A DNA stretch of 36,416 bases from CAYJLB01 sp964370845 (GTDB lineage Bacteria; Bacillota; Clostridia; Oscillospirales; Ruminococcaceae): NCBI GenBank assembly GCA_964370845.1, contig CAYJLB010000020.1, positions 1-36,416 on the forward strand, given 5' to 3'. The notes beneath the pieces were generated by a model, which did no database searches, was not told the DNA's origin, and saw only the letters and a list, made by a program, of their open reading frames with translations. Within the stretch, counting starts at the first letter, position 1; every line of letters begins with the position of its first letter. A program made the translations under genes and the position numbers. This document shows, in pieces, positions 17,217-25,502 of the stretch.

Positions 17217-17771
17217 CTAGATTGACATAATTTCTTTTTCTTTTGCAGCAACCATATTGTCAATTTCTTTAGTGAATTTGTCAGTTTGGTTTTGAACATC
17301 TTTTTCGCAATCTTTTAAATCGTCCTCTGTGATTTCAGAAGCTTTTTTCATTGCTTTAAATTTATCAATAGCATCACGTCTAACGTTTCTGATGCCAACT
17401 TTTGCATCTTCGCCGAATTTGTGAATTTGTTTAACTAATTCTTTACGTCTTTCTTCAGTTGGTTGAGGGAAAGCAATTCTTAAAACAGAACCGTCATTAG
17501 TTGGGTTAATTCCAAGGTCAGAAGCTTGAATAGCTTTTTCGATTGGGCCTAGAGTAGACTTATCCCAAGGAGCAATAACTAAAATTCTAGCTTCAGCAAC
17601 AGAAATAGCTGCCATTGCATTAATAGCAGTTGGAGTTCCGTAATAATCAACCATAATTCTGTCTAAAACAGCTGCATTTGCACGTCCAGCTCTAATAGTA
17701 TTTAATTCTCCATCTAATACATGTAGTGTTTTTTCCATTTTTTCTTTTAAAATTTTCATTTGGTCTTTCAT
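17217..17771 (-). CDS. frr: Ribosome recycling factor
   Basis: RRF works with EF-G to split the ribosome after termination. The 184-residue protein has the usual length and the tRNA-like fold's landmarks: LNTIRAGRANAAVLDRI, VDYYGTPTAINAMA, the FPQPTEERRKELVKQ hinge block, and KDCEKDVQNQTDKFTKEID near the end. The ATG at 17771 follows GAAAGGA. The usual pyrH-frr-uppS-cdsA order holds, but the gaps on both sides are filled with paired hairpin repeats, one starting two nt after the stop codon. Confidence 0.97.
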   Translation of the reverse strand: MKDQMKILKEKMEKTLHVLDGELNTIRAGRANAAVLDRIMVDYYGTPTAINAMAAISVAEARILVIAPWDKSTLGPIEKAIQASDLGINPTNDGSVLRIAFPQPTEERRKELVKQIHKFGEDAKVGIRNVRRDAIDKFKAMKKASEITEDDLKDCEKDVQNQTDKFTKEIDNMVAAKEKEIMSI

Positions 17772-17874
17772 AACTTTACCAATCCTTTCAAATATATAAT
17801 TAATATTTTAACAAAATATATAAATCAGCGGATTTATTCCACTAACTTATTCAATCCAAATCTAAAACTATATT

Positions 17875-17937
17875 CTCGCAGAAACATAAGTTCTGACTTT
17901 TACCACGTCCAGTGCGGGCATGGGTCAAGCGGCACGC
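17875..17937 (-). repeat. Double-hairpin repeat, unit C, first hairpin damaged (pyrH-frr gap)
   Basis: Unit C shares an exact 47-bp match with unit D (17891-17937 against 17983-18029), so the two are a recent duplication. It lacks the final TTG, so its first hairpin is broken and AAAGAGG follows instead. The 31 bp between C and D are unlike the repeat. Confidence 0.75.
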
Positions 17938-17967
17938 AAAGAGGTTTTAATCGCAGCAATCTTCGAC

Positions 17968-18032
17968 CTCGCAGAAACAAACTTCTGACTTTTACCACGT
18001 CCAGTGCGGGCATGGGTCAAGCGGCACGCTTG
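17968..18032 (-). repeat. Double-hairpin repeat, unit D (directly after pyrH)
   Basis: On the minus strand the unit begins at the base after the pyrH TAG with CAAGCG-TGC-CGCTTG, then ACCCATGCCCGCA, and ends TTTCTGCGAGG. CCCGCA and TGCGAGG form the second stem with one bulged A. Pairing and layout match unit B. Confidence 0.8.
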
Positions 18033-18740
18033 CTAGCCTGTAACTATTGTTCCAACATTATCATTGTACATCGCATCGTAGATATTTTCAGGACGTCCTA
18101 AATCAAAAACTAAAATAGGAATATTGTTGTCTTTGCACATCGCCGCAGCAGTGCTGTCCATAACTTCAAGATTTTTTGATAAAACTTCTGTAAAAGTCAA
18201 TTTATCAAATTTAACAGCGTCATCGTATTTATTTGGGTCTTTGTCATAAACTCCGTCAACCATAGTTGCCTTAAAGAATATGTCCGCTTCAATTTCAGCA
18301 GCTCTTAAAGCAGAAGCAGTGTCAGTTGAGAAGAATGGGTTACCCGTTCCGCAACCAAAAATTACAACTCGACCTTTTTCAAGGTGTCTAACAGCCCTAT
18401 TTCTTATATAAGGCTCAGCAACAGCTTGCATAGAAATAGCAGTTTGCACCCTTACAATAACTCCAAGTGACTCAAGCACATCAGCTACAGCTAAAGCATT
18501 CATAGCAGTGGCAAGCATTCCGATGTGGTCAGCTCTTGTCCTGTCCATTGCACCGCTAGAGCGACCTCTCCAAAAGTTTCCGCCACCAACAACAATAGCA
18601 ACTTCAACACCAGCATCAACGCATTTCTTTACACTTTCGCAAATTTCAGTAATAACCGAATATTCAAGCCCTGTCTTTTTATCACCAGCCAAAGCTTCCC
18701 CACTTAATTTCAATAAAATTCTTTTATATTTCGGTTCCAT
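18033..18740 (-). CDS. pyrH: Uridylate kinase PyrH
   Basis: PyrH phosphorylates UMP to UDP for RNA, UDP-sugar and CTP synthesis. It belongs to the amino-acid-kinase fold and acts as a hexamer. The 235-residue protein has KRILLKLSGEALAG, VVGGGNFWRGR, the DRTRADHIGMLATAMN loop, and the nucleotide-binding GTGNPFFSTDTASALRAAEI. The ATG at 18740 follows GAAAGGA, downstream of a good promoter. It begins the pyrH-to-polC cluster, and a hairpin repeat starts right after its stop codon. Confidence 0.97.
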   Translation of the reverse strand: MEPKYKRILLKLSGEALAGDKKTGLEYSVITEICESVKKCVDAGVEVAIVVGGGNFWRGRSSGAMDRTRADHIGMLATAMNALAVADVLESLGVIVRVQTAISMQAVAEPYIRNRAVRHLEKGRVVIFGCGTGNPFFSTDTASALRAAEIEADIFFKATMVDGVYDKDPNKYDDAVKFDKLTFTEVLSKNLEVMDSTAAAMCKDNNIPILVFDLGRPENIYDAMYNDNVGTIVTG

Positions 18741-18831
18741 TCAACCATTCCTTTCGTGATTTTATCAAAGGACAAAGTGAAAAATTAACAAAATTTCACC
18801 TGATTCTTGATTTCCTATACAGTTATTATAT

Positions 18832-18860
18832 ATTTTACTATAAAAATGCAATTCTGTAAA
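18832..18860 (-). promoter_or_regulatory. Probable SigA promoter of the pyrH-to-polC cluster
   Basis: The minus strand has TTTACA (18860-18855), 17 bp, then TAAAAT (18837-18832), about 90 nt before the pyrH start and after the gpsA stop codon. Both hexamers deviate at one base from consensus. Confidence 0.6.
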
Positions 18861-18906
18861 GTCATTTTTTACATAATTAAGAAATTTTTTTTACAAATTT
18901 AACAAT

Positions 18907-19914
18907 TTAAACTTCGTTCCAATTTTTTTCTCTTTCATCACGCATTGGTCTATCCATAAGACTAGCAATTGTAGCCCTTACATCGCATTTTTCGAATAAA
19001 ACTTTATATAATTGTTCAGTAATTGGCATTTCTACATTAACTTTTTTTGCAAGTTGATAAGCTACATTTGTGCAAAAATACCCTTCAACAGTTCCAACTT
19101 TTTCAACAGCTTCATTAGGATTTACACCTTGACCAATTAATATTCCAGCACGTCTATTACGAGAATGCATACTTGTACAAGTTACAATCAAATCACCAAT
19201 TCCAGTAAGCCCAGCAAAAGTGTCACTTTTTGCTCCTAAAGCCATTCCAAGCCTTGCAATTTCGGAAATTCCACGAGTCATAAGTGCAGCTTTTGTGTTA
19301 TCGCCAAAACCCATTCCGTCACAAACTCCCGCAGCAAGAGCGATAATATTTTTCAAAGCTCCGCCAAGTTCACAACCAACAATATCTTCATTCAAATAAA
19401 TTCTAAAATATGGATTTGACATAACGTCCTGAACATATTGGGCAGTAGCAAATTCTTTGCTTGAAACAGCTACTGTAGTAGGCATCAACATTACAACTTC
19501 CTCTGCGTGAGAAGGTCCTGAAATAATTGCAATCTTGTTGTTTGGCAATTCTTCCTCTAAAACCTCGCTTAAACGCATTAAACTTGCTTCTTCCAAGCCT
19601 TTACCGCTGTTCAAAATTACAGATTTTTCATCAATATAAGGAGCTGCTTGTTTTGCAACTTTTCTCATAAAAGTTGAAGGAATTGCAAACAAAATTATAT
19701 CTTTTCCTTTAACTTCAGAAATGTCAACTGTAAGTTTTATTGAGGGCAAAACTTTATGACCAGGGAGCAATTTTTTATGCTCACCATCTTTTTTAATATT
19801 TTCAATTTCTTGTTCAAAAGCCGACCAAACCGTAACGTTATGGCCATATTTATCAGCCATAATCGCAAGACTTATTCCAAATCCACCCGAACCTAATACA
19901 ATAATATTAGCCAT
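18907..19914 (-). CDS. gpsA: NAD(P)-dependent glycerol-3-phosphate dehydrogenase
   Basis: GpsA reduces dihydroxyacetone phosphate to sn-glycerol 3-phosphate for phospholipid synthesis. The 335-residue protein has the Rossmann loop GSGGFG (8-13), SGPSHAEEV, and the catalytic lysine segment GALKNIIALAAGVCDGMGFGDNTKAALMTRG. GLTGIGDLIVTC is also clear. The start follows AAAGGA. It lies 40 nt after der. Confidence 0.97.
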   Translation of the reverse strand: MANIIVLGSGGFGISLAIMADKYGHNVTVWSAFEQEIENIKKDGEHKKLLPGHKVLPSIKLTVDISEVKGKDIILFAIPSTFMRKVAKQAAPYIDEKSVILNSGKGLEEASLMRLSEVLEEELPNNKIAIISGPSHAEEVVMLMPTTVAVSSKEFATAQYVQDVMSNPYFRIYLNEDIVGCELGGALKNIIALAAGVCDGMGFGDNTKAALMTRGISEIARLGMALGAKSDTFAGLTGIGDLIVTCTSMHSRNRRAGILIGQGVNPNEAVEKVGTVEGYFCTNVAYQLAKKVNVEMPITEQLYKVLFEKCDVRATIASLMDRPMRDEREKNWNEV

Positions 19915-19954
19915 AAATATGACCGTCCTTTTTTATTATAAAATTTTAGTATTG

Positions 19955-21286
19955 CTATTTTTTTGCATCTTCACCACGTTCACGAACGATAAATCGCACA
20001 GGAGTTCCCTCCAAACCAAAAACTTCACGAATTTGATTTTCAATATATCTTTGATATGAAAAATGGAATAAATCCTTGTTGTTAACGAAAGTTACAAATG
20101 TAGGCGGTCTTGTAGAAGGTTGTGTCATATAATAAATTTTCAGCCTTTTTCCTTTATCAGAAGGAGGTTGCACCCTAGCAGTTGCGTAGGCTAAAATATC
20201 ATTTAATTTACCTGTAGAAATTCTGATTGAGTTTTGGTCAAATACAAATTTGATTAATTCAAACAATTTTTCCAATCTTTGCCCAGTTTTTGCTGAAATA
20301 AAAATAAATGGAACATAAGACATAAAACCAAAACATTCCTCAAGATTTTTTCTATATTCAGTCATAGTTTTCCCGTCTTTTTCAAGGGCGTCCCACTTAT
20401 TTACAGCGATAATACAACCCTTTCCTTGCTCATGGGCATAACCTGCAACTTTAGAGTCTTGCTCAGTAAAACCAACAGTTGCATCAATAACAATTACTGC
20501 AACATCAGCACGTTCAACAGCCATATAAGAACGCAAAACACTATATCTTTCAATTGACTCAAGAACTTTTGATTTCTTTCTTATTCCAGCAGTGTCAATG
20601 AAAACATACTTGTCCTCACCTCGTTCAATTACAGTGTCAGTAGCATCACGAGTTGTACCCGCAATATCGGAAACAATAGCTCGATCTTCTCCAGCAATTC
20701 TATTTATAATAGAAGATTTCCCCACATTAGGTTTTCCTATTATTGCAACTTTAACAAAGTCATCGCTATAATCTTCAAATTCCAAGTCTTTGAAGTGCGC
20801 AATAACTTCATCTAACATATCTCCCGAGCCATAGCCGTGAACAGCAGAAACAGGCATAGGATCTCCAAGTCCTAAGTTATAAAACTTGTACAATTCAGGC
20901 GGTGGAGCACCAACAGTATCACATTTATTCACCGCTAAAACGATAGGTTTCCCAGATTTTTGTAAAATTAGGGCAACTTCGTGGTCATCGGCAGTTACAC
21001 CCACTCGAATATCTGTAACAAAAACAATTACATCTGCCCTTTCAATGGCAATCATAGCTTGTTTTCTCATATGAGCAAGAATTAAATCATCAGTTTTAGG
21101 TTCAATTCCCCCAGTATCAACAAGCATAAACTCCTTAGTAAGCCACTCACACTTAGAATAAATTCTATCACGAGTAACCCCTGGCGTATCCTCAACAATT
21201 GACAATTTTTGTCCAATTAACTTATTAAATAAAGTAGATTTCCCCACATTAGGACGACCTACAATCGCAACAACTGGTAACGACAT
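19955..21286 (-). CDS. der: Ribosome biogenesis GTPase Der (EngA)
   Basis: Der has two tandem GTPase domains and helps assemble the 50S subunit. In the 443-residue protein the first domain shows GRPNVGKST (10-18), DTGG and NKCD; the second shows GKPNVGKSS (near 184), DTAGIRKKSK and NKWD. The C-terminal KH-like domain includes TRPPTFVTFVNN and RYIENQIREVFGLEGTP. The ATG at 21286 follows GAAAGGA. It lies 23 nt after the DUF512 radical SAM gene, a pairing common in Clostridia. Confidence 0.97.
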   Translation of the reverse strand: MSLPVVAIVGRPNVGKSTLFNKLIGQKLSIVEDTPGVTRDRIYSKCEWLTKEFMLVDTGGIEPKTDDLILAHMRKQAMIAIERADVIVFVTDIRVGVTADDHEVALILQKSGKPIVLAVNKCDTVGAPPPELYKFYNLGLGDPMPVSAVHGYGSGDMLDEVIAHFKDLEFEDYSDDFVKVAIIGKPNVGKSSIINRIAGEDRAIVSDIAGTTRDATDTVIERGEDKYVFIDTAGIRKKSKVLESIERYSVLRSYMAVERADVAVIVIDATVGFTEQDSKVAGYAHEQGKGCIIAVNKWDALEKDGKTMTEYRKNLEECFGFMSYVPFIFISAKTGQRLEKLFELIKFVFDQNSIRISTGKLNDILAYATARVQPPSDKGKRLKIYYMTQPSTRPPTFVTFVNNKDLFHFSYQRYIENQIREVFGLEGTPVRFIVRERGEDAKK

Positions 21287-21309
21287 ATTATCACATTCCT
21301 TTCTAAATT

Positions 21310-22614
21310 CTAGTAAGAAACTCCAAGCATTTTCTCTAGGAGCTCAAATCCATCATTATTAACAGGAAGAACTTTCACAGAAAGAGCCTCCTCAACATCA
21401 TCTATAGTTATATCATCAAGAAAAATATTACTATCTGTTTTAAGCATTACATTTGGAATTAATAAAAATTCACCTAAATCTTTTCCTTTAAGTTGTTCAA
21501 TCAAATCCTTACCAGTAACTAGCCCAGAAACAGTAATATATTCCCCAAAAAATTTATTTTCAATTCCAAAAATTTGACAATCAAAATTATCCCATTTCTC
21601 CATTGCTTTAGTCGCCAATTTAGCCAAAATAGGCTGAGCTAATAAGCCAGTAGCAACAGAAACTTTCCTTTTTATGTTGTCAAAATCAGTGTCTACTAAA
21701 GCACTATCAAACTCCTCCATTAAAGAGCGAGTAATTCCAACACCATTTTCATACTGTGGATAATCTTCATACTCTTTTGCGGTAGGAAGTTCTTTTTTTG
21801 CTGTAAGATAAAATTCATCTGCAGCATAAACTAATCTAGTGCCAAACTTATCTAAAAATTCCTTTTGATATTTTTCAATTATTCCAATCGCTTCCAAAGC
21901 GGATTTTTCATCAAAAGGACAAATTTCCTCCAAATTATCACGGTATTTTGTAAGCCCAACAGGAACAACAGCAACCGATTGAATAGAAGGCATTAAGCCA
22001 GCAAGGTCATTTAAAGTCCTCTCTAGCTCTTTTTTATCATTAAAATTAGGACAAAGCACAATCTGACAATTCATCATTATACCATTGTCACTAAGCTCTT
22101 TCAAATAGCTTAATTTTTCCCCTGCAAAACGATTTTTCATCATTTTAACCCGAAGTTCAGGACTAGTAGTATGCACCGAAACATTTACGTTAAGACGCAT
22201 TTTAATAATTCTTTTTATGTCAACATCACGCAAATTTGTCAAAGTCACATAATTCCCGTGCAAAAAAGAAAGACGGGCGTCATCATCTTTAAAATAAAGG
22301 GTTTCCCTCATATTTGGAGGCATTTGGTCAATAAAACAAAAAATGCACCCATTTTTACAAGATTGCTTTTCGTCCATTAAAAAGGAAGAAAAATTCAATC
22401 CCAAATCATCATATTCATCTTTTTTTACTTTAACAACAAATTCTTGTCCTAAACGAGAGAAAGTCGCATCAAATCTTGTTTCCGAAATATAAAACATATA
22501 GTCAAGAACGTCATTTATCTCAATTTCATTTATTTTTACAAGAACATCATCTGCTAAAATTCCAAGTTTTTCAGCAATTGATTTTTTCTCAACAGAAACA
22601 ACTTTTACCGCCAT
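21310..22614 (-). CDS. PDZ / radical SAM / DUF512 protein
   Basis: This is a member of a clostridial radical SAM family of unknown substrate. The 434-residue protein has an N-terminal PDZ-like segment (VEKKSIAEKLGILADDVLVKINE), a radical SAM iron-sulfur site C86-x3-C90-x2-C93 in CKNGCIFCFIDQMPP, and a C-terminal DUF512 domain with YAADEFYLTAKKELP and the YPQYENGVGITRSLMEEF block. The ATG at 22614 follows GGAGGAAAG. It precedes der, so a link to ribosome or tRNA maturation is possible but not shown. A terminator upstream separates it from rpmF; I saw no convincing promoter in the short gap. Confidence 0.9.
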   Translation of the reverse strand: MAVKVVSVEKKSIAEKLGILADDVLVKINEIEINDVLDYMFYISETRFDATFSRLGQEFVVKVKKDEYDDLGLNFSSFLMDEKQSCKNGCIFCFIDQMPPNMRETLYFKDDDARLSFLHGNYVTLTNLRDVDIKRIIKMRLNVNVSVHTTSPELRVKMMKNRFAGEKLSYLKELSDNGIMMNCQIVLCPNFNDKKELERTLNDLAGLMPSIQSVAVVPVGLTKYRDNLEEICPFDEKSALEAIGIIEKYQKEFLDKFGTRLVYAADEFYLTAKKELPTAKEYEDYPQYENGVGITRSLMEEFDSALVDTDFDNIKRKVSVATGLLAQPILAKLATKAMEKWDNFDCQIFGIENKFFGEYITVSGLVTGKDLIEQLKGKDLGEFLLIPNVMLKTDSNIFLDDITIDDVEEALSVKVLPVNNDGFELLEKMLGVSY

Positions 22615-22644
22615 AACTTTCCTCCTTTAAAATACAAAATTTAA

Positions 22645-22680
22645 TAAAAAAAGGAGGGAGTTCAAAACAAACTCTCCTCC
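22645..22680 (-). terminator. Rho-independent terminator after rpmF
   Basis: The minus strand has GGAGGAGAGTT, a 7-nt loop, AACTCCCTCC, then seven Ts. One base bulges in an otherwise GC-rich 10-bp stem. It lies about 18 nt after the rpmF stop codon. Confidence 0.88.
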
Positions 22681-22698
22681 AATCTTTTAAAGTAAATA

Positions 22699-22881
22699 TT
22701 ACGCTTCTTTGTTGATAACTTGTACACCTTTATAGAACCCGCAAGTTGTGCAAACCTTATGAGGCGCAGTTAATTGACCACAGTTTGTACATCTTGAAAG
22801 TGCAGGAGCATTTAGTTTCCATACTGATGAACGTCTTTTGTCCCTTCTAGCTTTAGAAGTTTTTCTCTTTGGTACTGCCAT
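22699..22881 (-). CDS. rpmF: 50S ribosomal protein bL32
   Basis: bL32 is a small protein of the large ribosomal subunit. The 60-residue protein starts MAVPKRKTSKARRDKRRS, the standard family opening. It is the zinc-binding (C+) form, with C31, C34, C44 and C47 in CTNC and CTTC pairs. The ATG at 22881 follows AAGGAGGTG. It lies 53 nt after yceD, the usual arrangement, and is followed by a strong terminator. Confidence 0.98.
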   Translation of the reverse strand: MAVPKRKTSKARRDKRRSSVWKLNAPALSRCTNCGQLTAPHKVCTTCGFYKGVQVINKEA

Positions 22882-22934
22882 TATAGCACCTCCTTATAGA
22901 AGATAGTAGTTTTATCAAAATCTATGATATTTCC

Positions 22935-23378
22935 TTATTCACAATCACATTCCTTAGTATTTCTGTCACATCCACATATATGACAAAGCCCTAAGCAATC
23001 ATCTTTACACAAGGTTTTAGATGGCAATTGTAAAATAATGTCGGAAACAGCCAACTCATTTAAATCAAGTTTACTATCCTCACAAATCACATATTCATCA
23101 TTATCCGTATTAGGATTTCTGATTAAGTCATGATTGAAAGAATAATTGTAAACAGGTTCAAAATCACATAAACATCTGTCACAAACAAGTTTCATTGAAA
23201 ATTCGGTAGTAAACTTTAAAGTCACAACACCAGCTCTATTTTCAAATAAACCTTTTACTGAAATAGGTGAAGAAAAAGCATATCCCGAATAATCATCTAA
23301 CTGAGTGAGAGGAATATCATAATTTACTTCTAACTTCTCACCAACAATATCAAATATTTGTTTAAGTCCGATAACCAT
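22935..23378 (-). CDS. yceD: YceD/DUF177 family protein
   Basis: YceD-family proteins are linked with 23S rRNA accumulation or ribosome assembly and are almost always encoded beside rpmF. This 147-residue protein has the family's central CDRCLCDF motif and a cysteine-rich end (CKDDCLGLCHICGCDRNTKE) that probably binds metal. The ATG at 23378 follows GAAAGGA. It has its own perfect-consensus promoter and forms a two-gene unit with rpmF. Confidence 0.92.
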   Translation of the reverse strand: MVIGLKQIFDIVGEKLEVNYDIPLTQLDDYSGYAFSSPISVKGLFENRAGVVTLKFTTEFSMKLVCDRCLCDFEPVYNYSFNHDLIRNPNTDNDEYVICEDSKLDLNELAVSDIILQLPSKTLCKDDCLGLCHICGCDRNTKECDCE

Positions 23379-23434
23379 TGTTTGGCAATTCCTTTCTTAA
23401 CATTCATAGCCACCTTTTGAACATCACGATAAAC

Positions 23435-23463
23435 ATTATAACATTCACAGCCTACGTTGTCAA
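23435..23463 (-). promoter_or_regulatory. Perfect-consensus SigA promoter of yceD-rpmF
   Basis: TTGACA (23463-23458), exactly 17 bp, and TATAAT (23440-23435) on the minus strand, 57 bp before the yceD start. Both hexamers match consensus at every base, which fits a ribosomal protein unit. Confidence 0.92.
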
Positions 23464-23484
23464 GTTTTTTTTATAATTTTTGTA

Positions 23485-23508
23485 AATATTTTTTAATTGA
23501 AAAATATT
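23485..23508 (-). terminator. AT-only hairpin after the P-loop gene
   Basis: AATATTTTT and AAAAATATT form a perfect 9-bp stem around a 6-nt loop, about 10 nt past the stop codon of the P-loop gene. The stem has no GC pairs and no clean T-tract follows, so termination is uncertain. Confidence 0.3.
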
Positions 23509-23517
23509 CTAATATAT

Positions 23518-23922
23518 TTAGCCTTTATATTTAAGTACTGATTCAGGTAATTCTTCGTCATTAGCAGAAACTGTAAATACTACAGTAACGTCTTTTGAAA
23601 TCTTTTCAACTTTAGCTAAAAGTGCACCAAGTTGATCATAATCTCTACCAGCAATTCTTAAAATTGCATCAACGAAAATTTCTTTAATATCAAAGTTTCC
23701 AGCTAGTACACCAGCGATAAATCCGTAAAATGCATCAAAACCATTGATGTCATATTCTTCAGCATCAGTAAGTCTTACTTGGTGTGGAATATCATAAGTT
23801 CGTTTGCTTCCTTTATCGATGCAAACAACGTTTCCTGTAGAAGTTTTTGCTGCTTCATTAATCATATCGATTAGTATTTTAGTTTTGCCGGAACCTTTTT
23901 TACCTGTAATAATTCTTATCAT
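23518..23922 (-). CDS. Small P-loop ATP-binding protein of unknown role
   Basis: The 134-residue protein begins MIRIITGKKGSGKTK, a Walker A loop at residues 7-14. A hydrophobic IKEIFVDAILRIAG strand near the middle could act as Walker B, and KDVTVVFTVSAN resembles a sensor strand. It is too short for a kinase I can name, and has no second domain. I start at 23922 because GGAG lies nine nt before it; the frame extends 26 codons further but no ribosome site supports that. It sits between pgi and yceD. Nucleotide binding is well supported; function is unknown. Confidence 0.75.
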   Translation of the reverse strand: MIRIITGKKGSGKTKILIDMINEAAKTSTGNVVCIDKGSKRTYDIPHQVRLTDAEEYDINGFDAFYGFIAGVLAGNFDIKEIFVDAILRIAGRDYDQLGALLAKVEKISKDVTVVFTVSANDEELPESVLKYKG

Positions 23923-24030
23923 AAATAAGCACTCCATTCCGCCAATTACGGCTATATATTCCAAACTATTTTTCCTAATCAAATGCTTTTTCACATTCAA
24001 TTAAATAGTTTTTAGGACTGTAATAAATCA

Positions 24031-24060
24031 ATAATTACAATCAATTTGTGTTGTAATTAT
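24031..24060 (-). terminator. Perfect 10-bp inverted repeat at the pgi stop codon
   Basis: ATAATTACAA and TTGTAATTAT form a perfect 10-bp stem with a 10-nt loop, and the pgi TAA lies in the first arm. TGATTTATT follows. It may be a weak terminator or mRNA-end hairpin. Confidence 0.4.
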
Positions 24061-25391
24061 TTTAATTTTGCTTCAAGTTCAGCTTTCATATCTTCAAAAC
24101 CTGGTTTTCCAAGTAATGCAAACATATTTTTCTTGTAGCTTTCAACTCCTGGTTGGTCAAATGGATTAACTCCTAAAATATAACCAGAAACACCACAAGC
24201 TTTTTCAAAGAAGTAAACAAAATATCCGTAATTAAACTCGTTAATCTCGTCCATTTCGATTACAATATTAGGAACTCCACCCTCAGTATGAGCTAAAAGT
24301 GTACCTTGGAAAGCTTTTCTATTAACAGTTGACATATTTTGATTAGTCAAGAAGTTAAGTCCGTCTTTATTTTCAGCATCATCTTCAAGGAAAAAGTCTT
24401 GTTTTGGTTTTAATATATCAATAACTGTTTCAAACATAATATTTGAACCGTCTTGAATAAATTGACCTAAAGAGTGTAAATCAGTTGATAAAGTAGCGGC
24501 AGTTGGGAAAATACCTTTTCCATCTTTACCTTCACTTTCACCGAAAAGTTGTTTCAACCATTCGCCCATCATAACAAATGATGCGTCGTAAGAAACGAAC
24601 ATTTCCATAGCTTTTCCACGTCTATGAAGAATATTTCTAATCATAGCATATTTGTAGCATTCGTTATCATCGCTATCAACAGAAAAATCTTTTTGTGCAG
24701 CAGCTGCACCTTCCATGATTTTTTCAATATCACAGCCAGCAACAGCGATTGGAAGTAGTCCAACAGCAGTCAAAACTGAAAAACGTCCACCTACATCATC
24801 AGGGATTTTGAAAGTTTCATAACCTTCGGAAGTTGAAAGTTCTTTCAAAGTACCTCTTGCAGCGTCAGTAGTAGCATAAATTCTTTCTTTAGCGCCATCT
24901 TTGCCATATTTTTTCTCAAGCATTTGTTTAAACACTCTAAAAGCTAAAGCAGGTTCAGTAGTTGTCCCAGACTTAGAAATAACGTTTACAGAAAAATCTC
25001 TACCTTCACAAATTGCAATAACTTCATTTAAATAAGTAGGAGTAATATTGTTTCCCACAAAATAAATATCAGGAGTATCTTTTTTCAAGTTGTTATAAAA
25101 AGGTGATTGTAAAAATTCGATAGCAGAACGTGCACCAAGGTAAGAACCACCAATTCCGATTACAATCAGAATTTCAGAAGTTTCGCCGATTTTTTTAGCA
25201 GCAGCTTTAATTCTAGCAAATTCTTCCTTATCATAATCTGTTGGCAAATTCATCCAGCCAAGAAAATTGTTCCCAGCACCTGATTTTGTTTCAAGCAAAT
25301 TATGTGCCATTGTGACAACGGGCTTCATCACCGCGTATTCACCTTCAGTAATGAAATCATTTAAATAATTTGTATTAAGTTTTAACGCCAT
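24057..25391 (-). CDS. pgi: Glucose-6-phosphate isomerase
   Basis: Pgi interconverts glucose 6-phosphate and fructose 6-phosphate in glycolysis. The 444-residue length matches the Gram-positive family. Sugar-phosphate binding and catalytic regions are visible: IGIGGSYLGARSAIEF, VISKSGTTTEPALAFR, GGRFSVLTAVGLLPIAVAG, the HSLGQFIQDG segment and the C-terminal NPFDQPGVESYKKNMF with the active-site lysine. The ATG at 25391 follows GGGAGGA. It appears to be transcribed from its own promoter. Confidence 0.97.
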   Translation of the reverse strand: MALKLNTNYLNDFITEGEYAVMKPVVTMAHNLLETKSGAGNNFLGWMNLPTDYDKEEFARIKAAAKKIGETSEILIVIGIGGSYLGARSAIEFLQSPFYNNLKKDTPDIYFVGNNITPTYLNEVIAICEGRDFSVNVISKSGTTTEPALAFRVFKQMLEKKYGKDGAKERIYATTDAARGTLKELSTSEGYETFKIPDDVGGRFSVLTAVGLLPIAVAGCDIEKIMEGAAAAQKDFSVDSDDNECYKYAMIRNILHRRGKAMEMFVSYDASFVMMGEWLKQLFGESEGKDGKGIFPTAATLSTDLHSLGQFIQDGSNIMFETVIDILKPKQDFFLEDDAENKDGLNFLTNQNMSTVNRKAFQGTLLAHTEGGVPNIVIEMDEINEFNYGYFVYFFEKACGVSGYILGVNPFDQPGVESYKKNMFALLGKPGFEDMKAELEAKLK

Positions 25392-25423
25392 AGTATTTAT
25401 CCTCCCATTCTTTCGATAAATTA

Positions 25424-25452
25424 ATTTTACTATATTTTAATTAATTTTGCAA
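25424..25452 (-). promoter_or_regulatory. Probable SigA promoter of pgi
   Basis: TTGCAA (25452-25447), 17 bp, then TAAAAT (25429-25424) on the minus strand, about 33 bp before the pgi start. The surrounding region is AT-rich, so the match is suggestive rather than certain. Confidence 0.5.
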
Positions 25453-25502
25453 GATATTTTACTATTCTAGAAACTTTTTGTTTATATTAACTAAATAAAC
25501 AT

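Noticed and set aside
17084..18032. Repeats around frr as a CRISPR-like array
   Set aside because: Units are imperfect, about 65 bp, with 1-bp or irregular gaps, occur on both sides of a gene, and have no spacers or cas genes.
17760..18101. Plus-strand 113-codon open frame over the pyrH-frr gap
   Set aside because: It is made largely of repeat units C and D and the antisense end of pyrH.
19915..19954. Loss of plsY between der and gpsA
   Set aside because: Some Clostridia have plsY here, but Bacillus has der and gpsA adjacent, so absence is not unusual.
22615..22700. Promoter for the DUF512-der-gpsA unit
   Set aside because: The short gap is taken up by the rpmF terminator and I found no acceptable -35/-10 pair.
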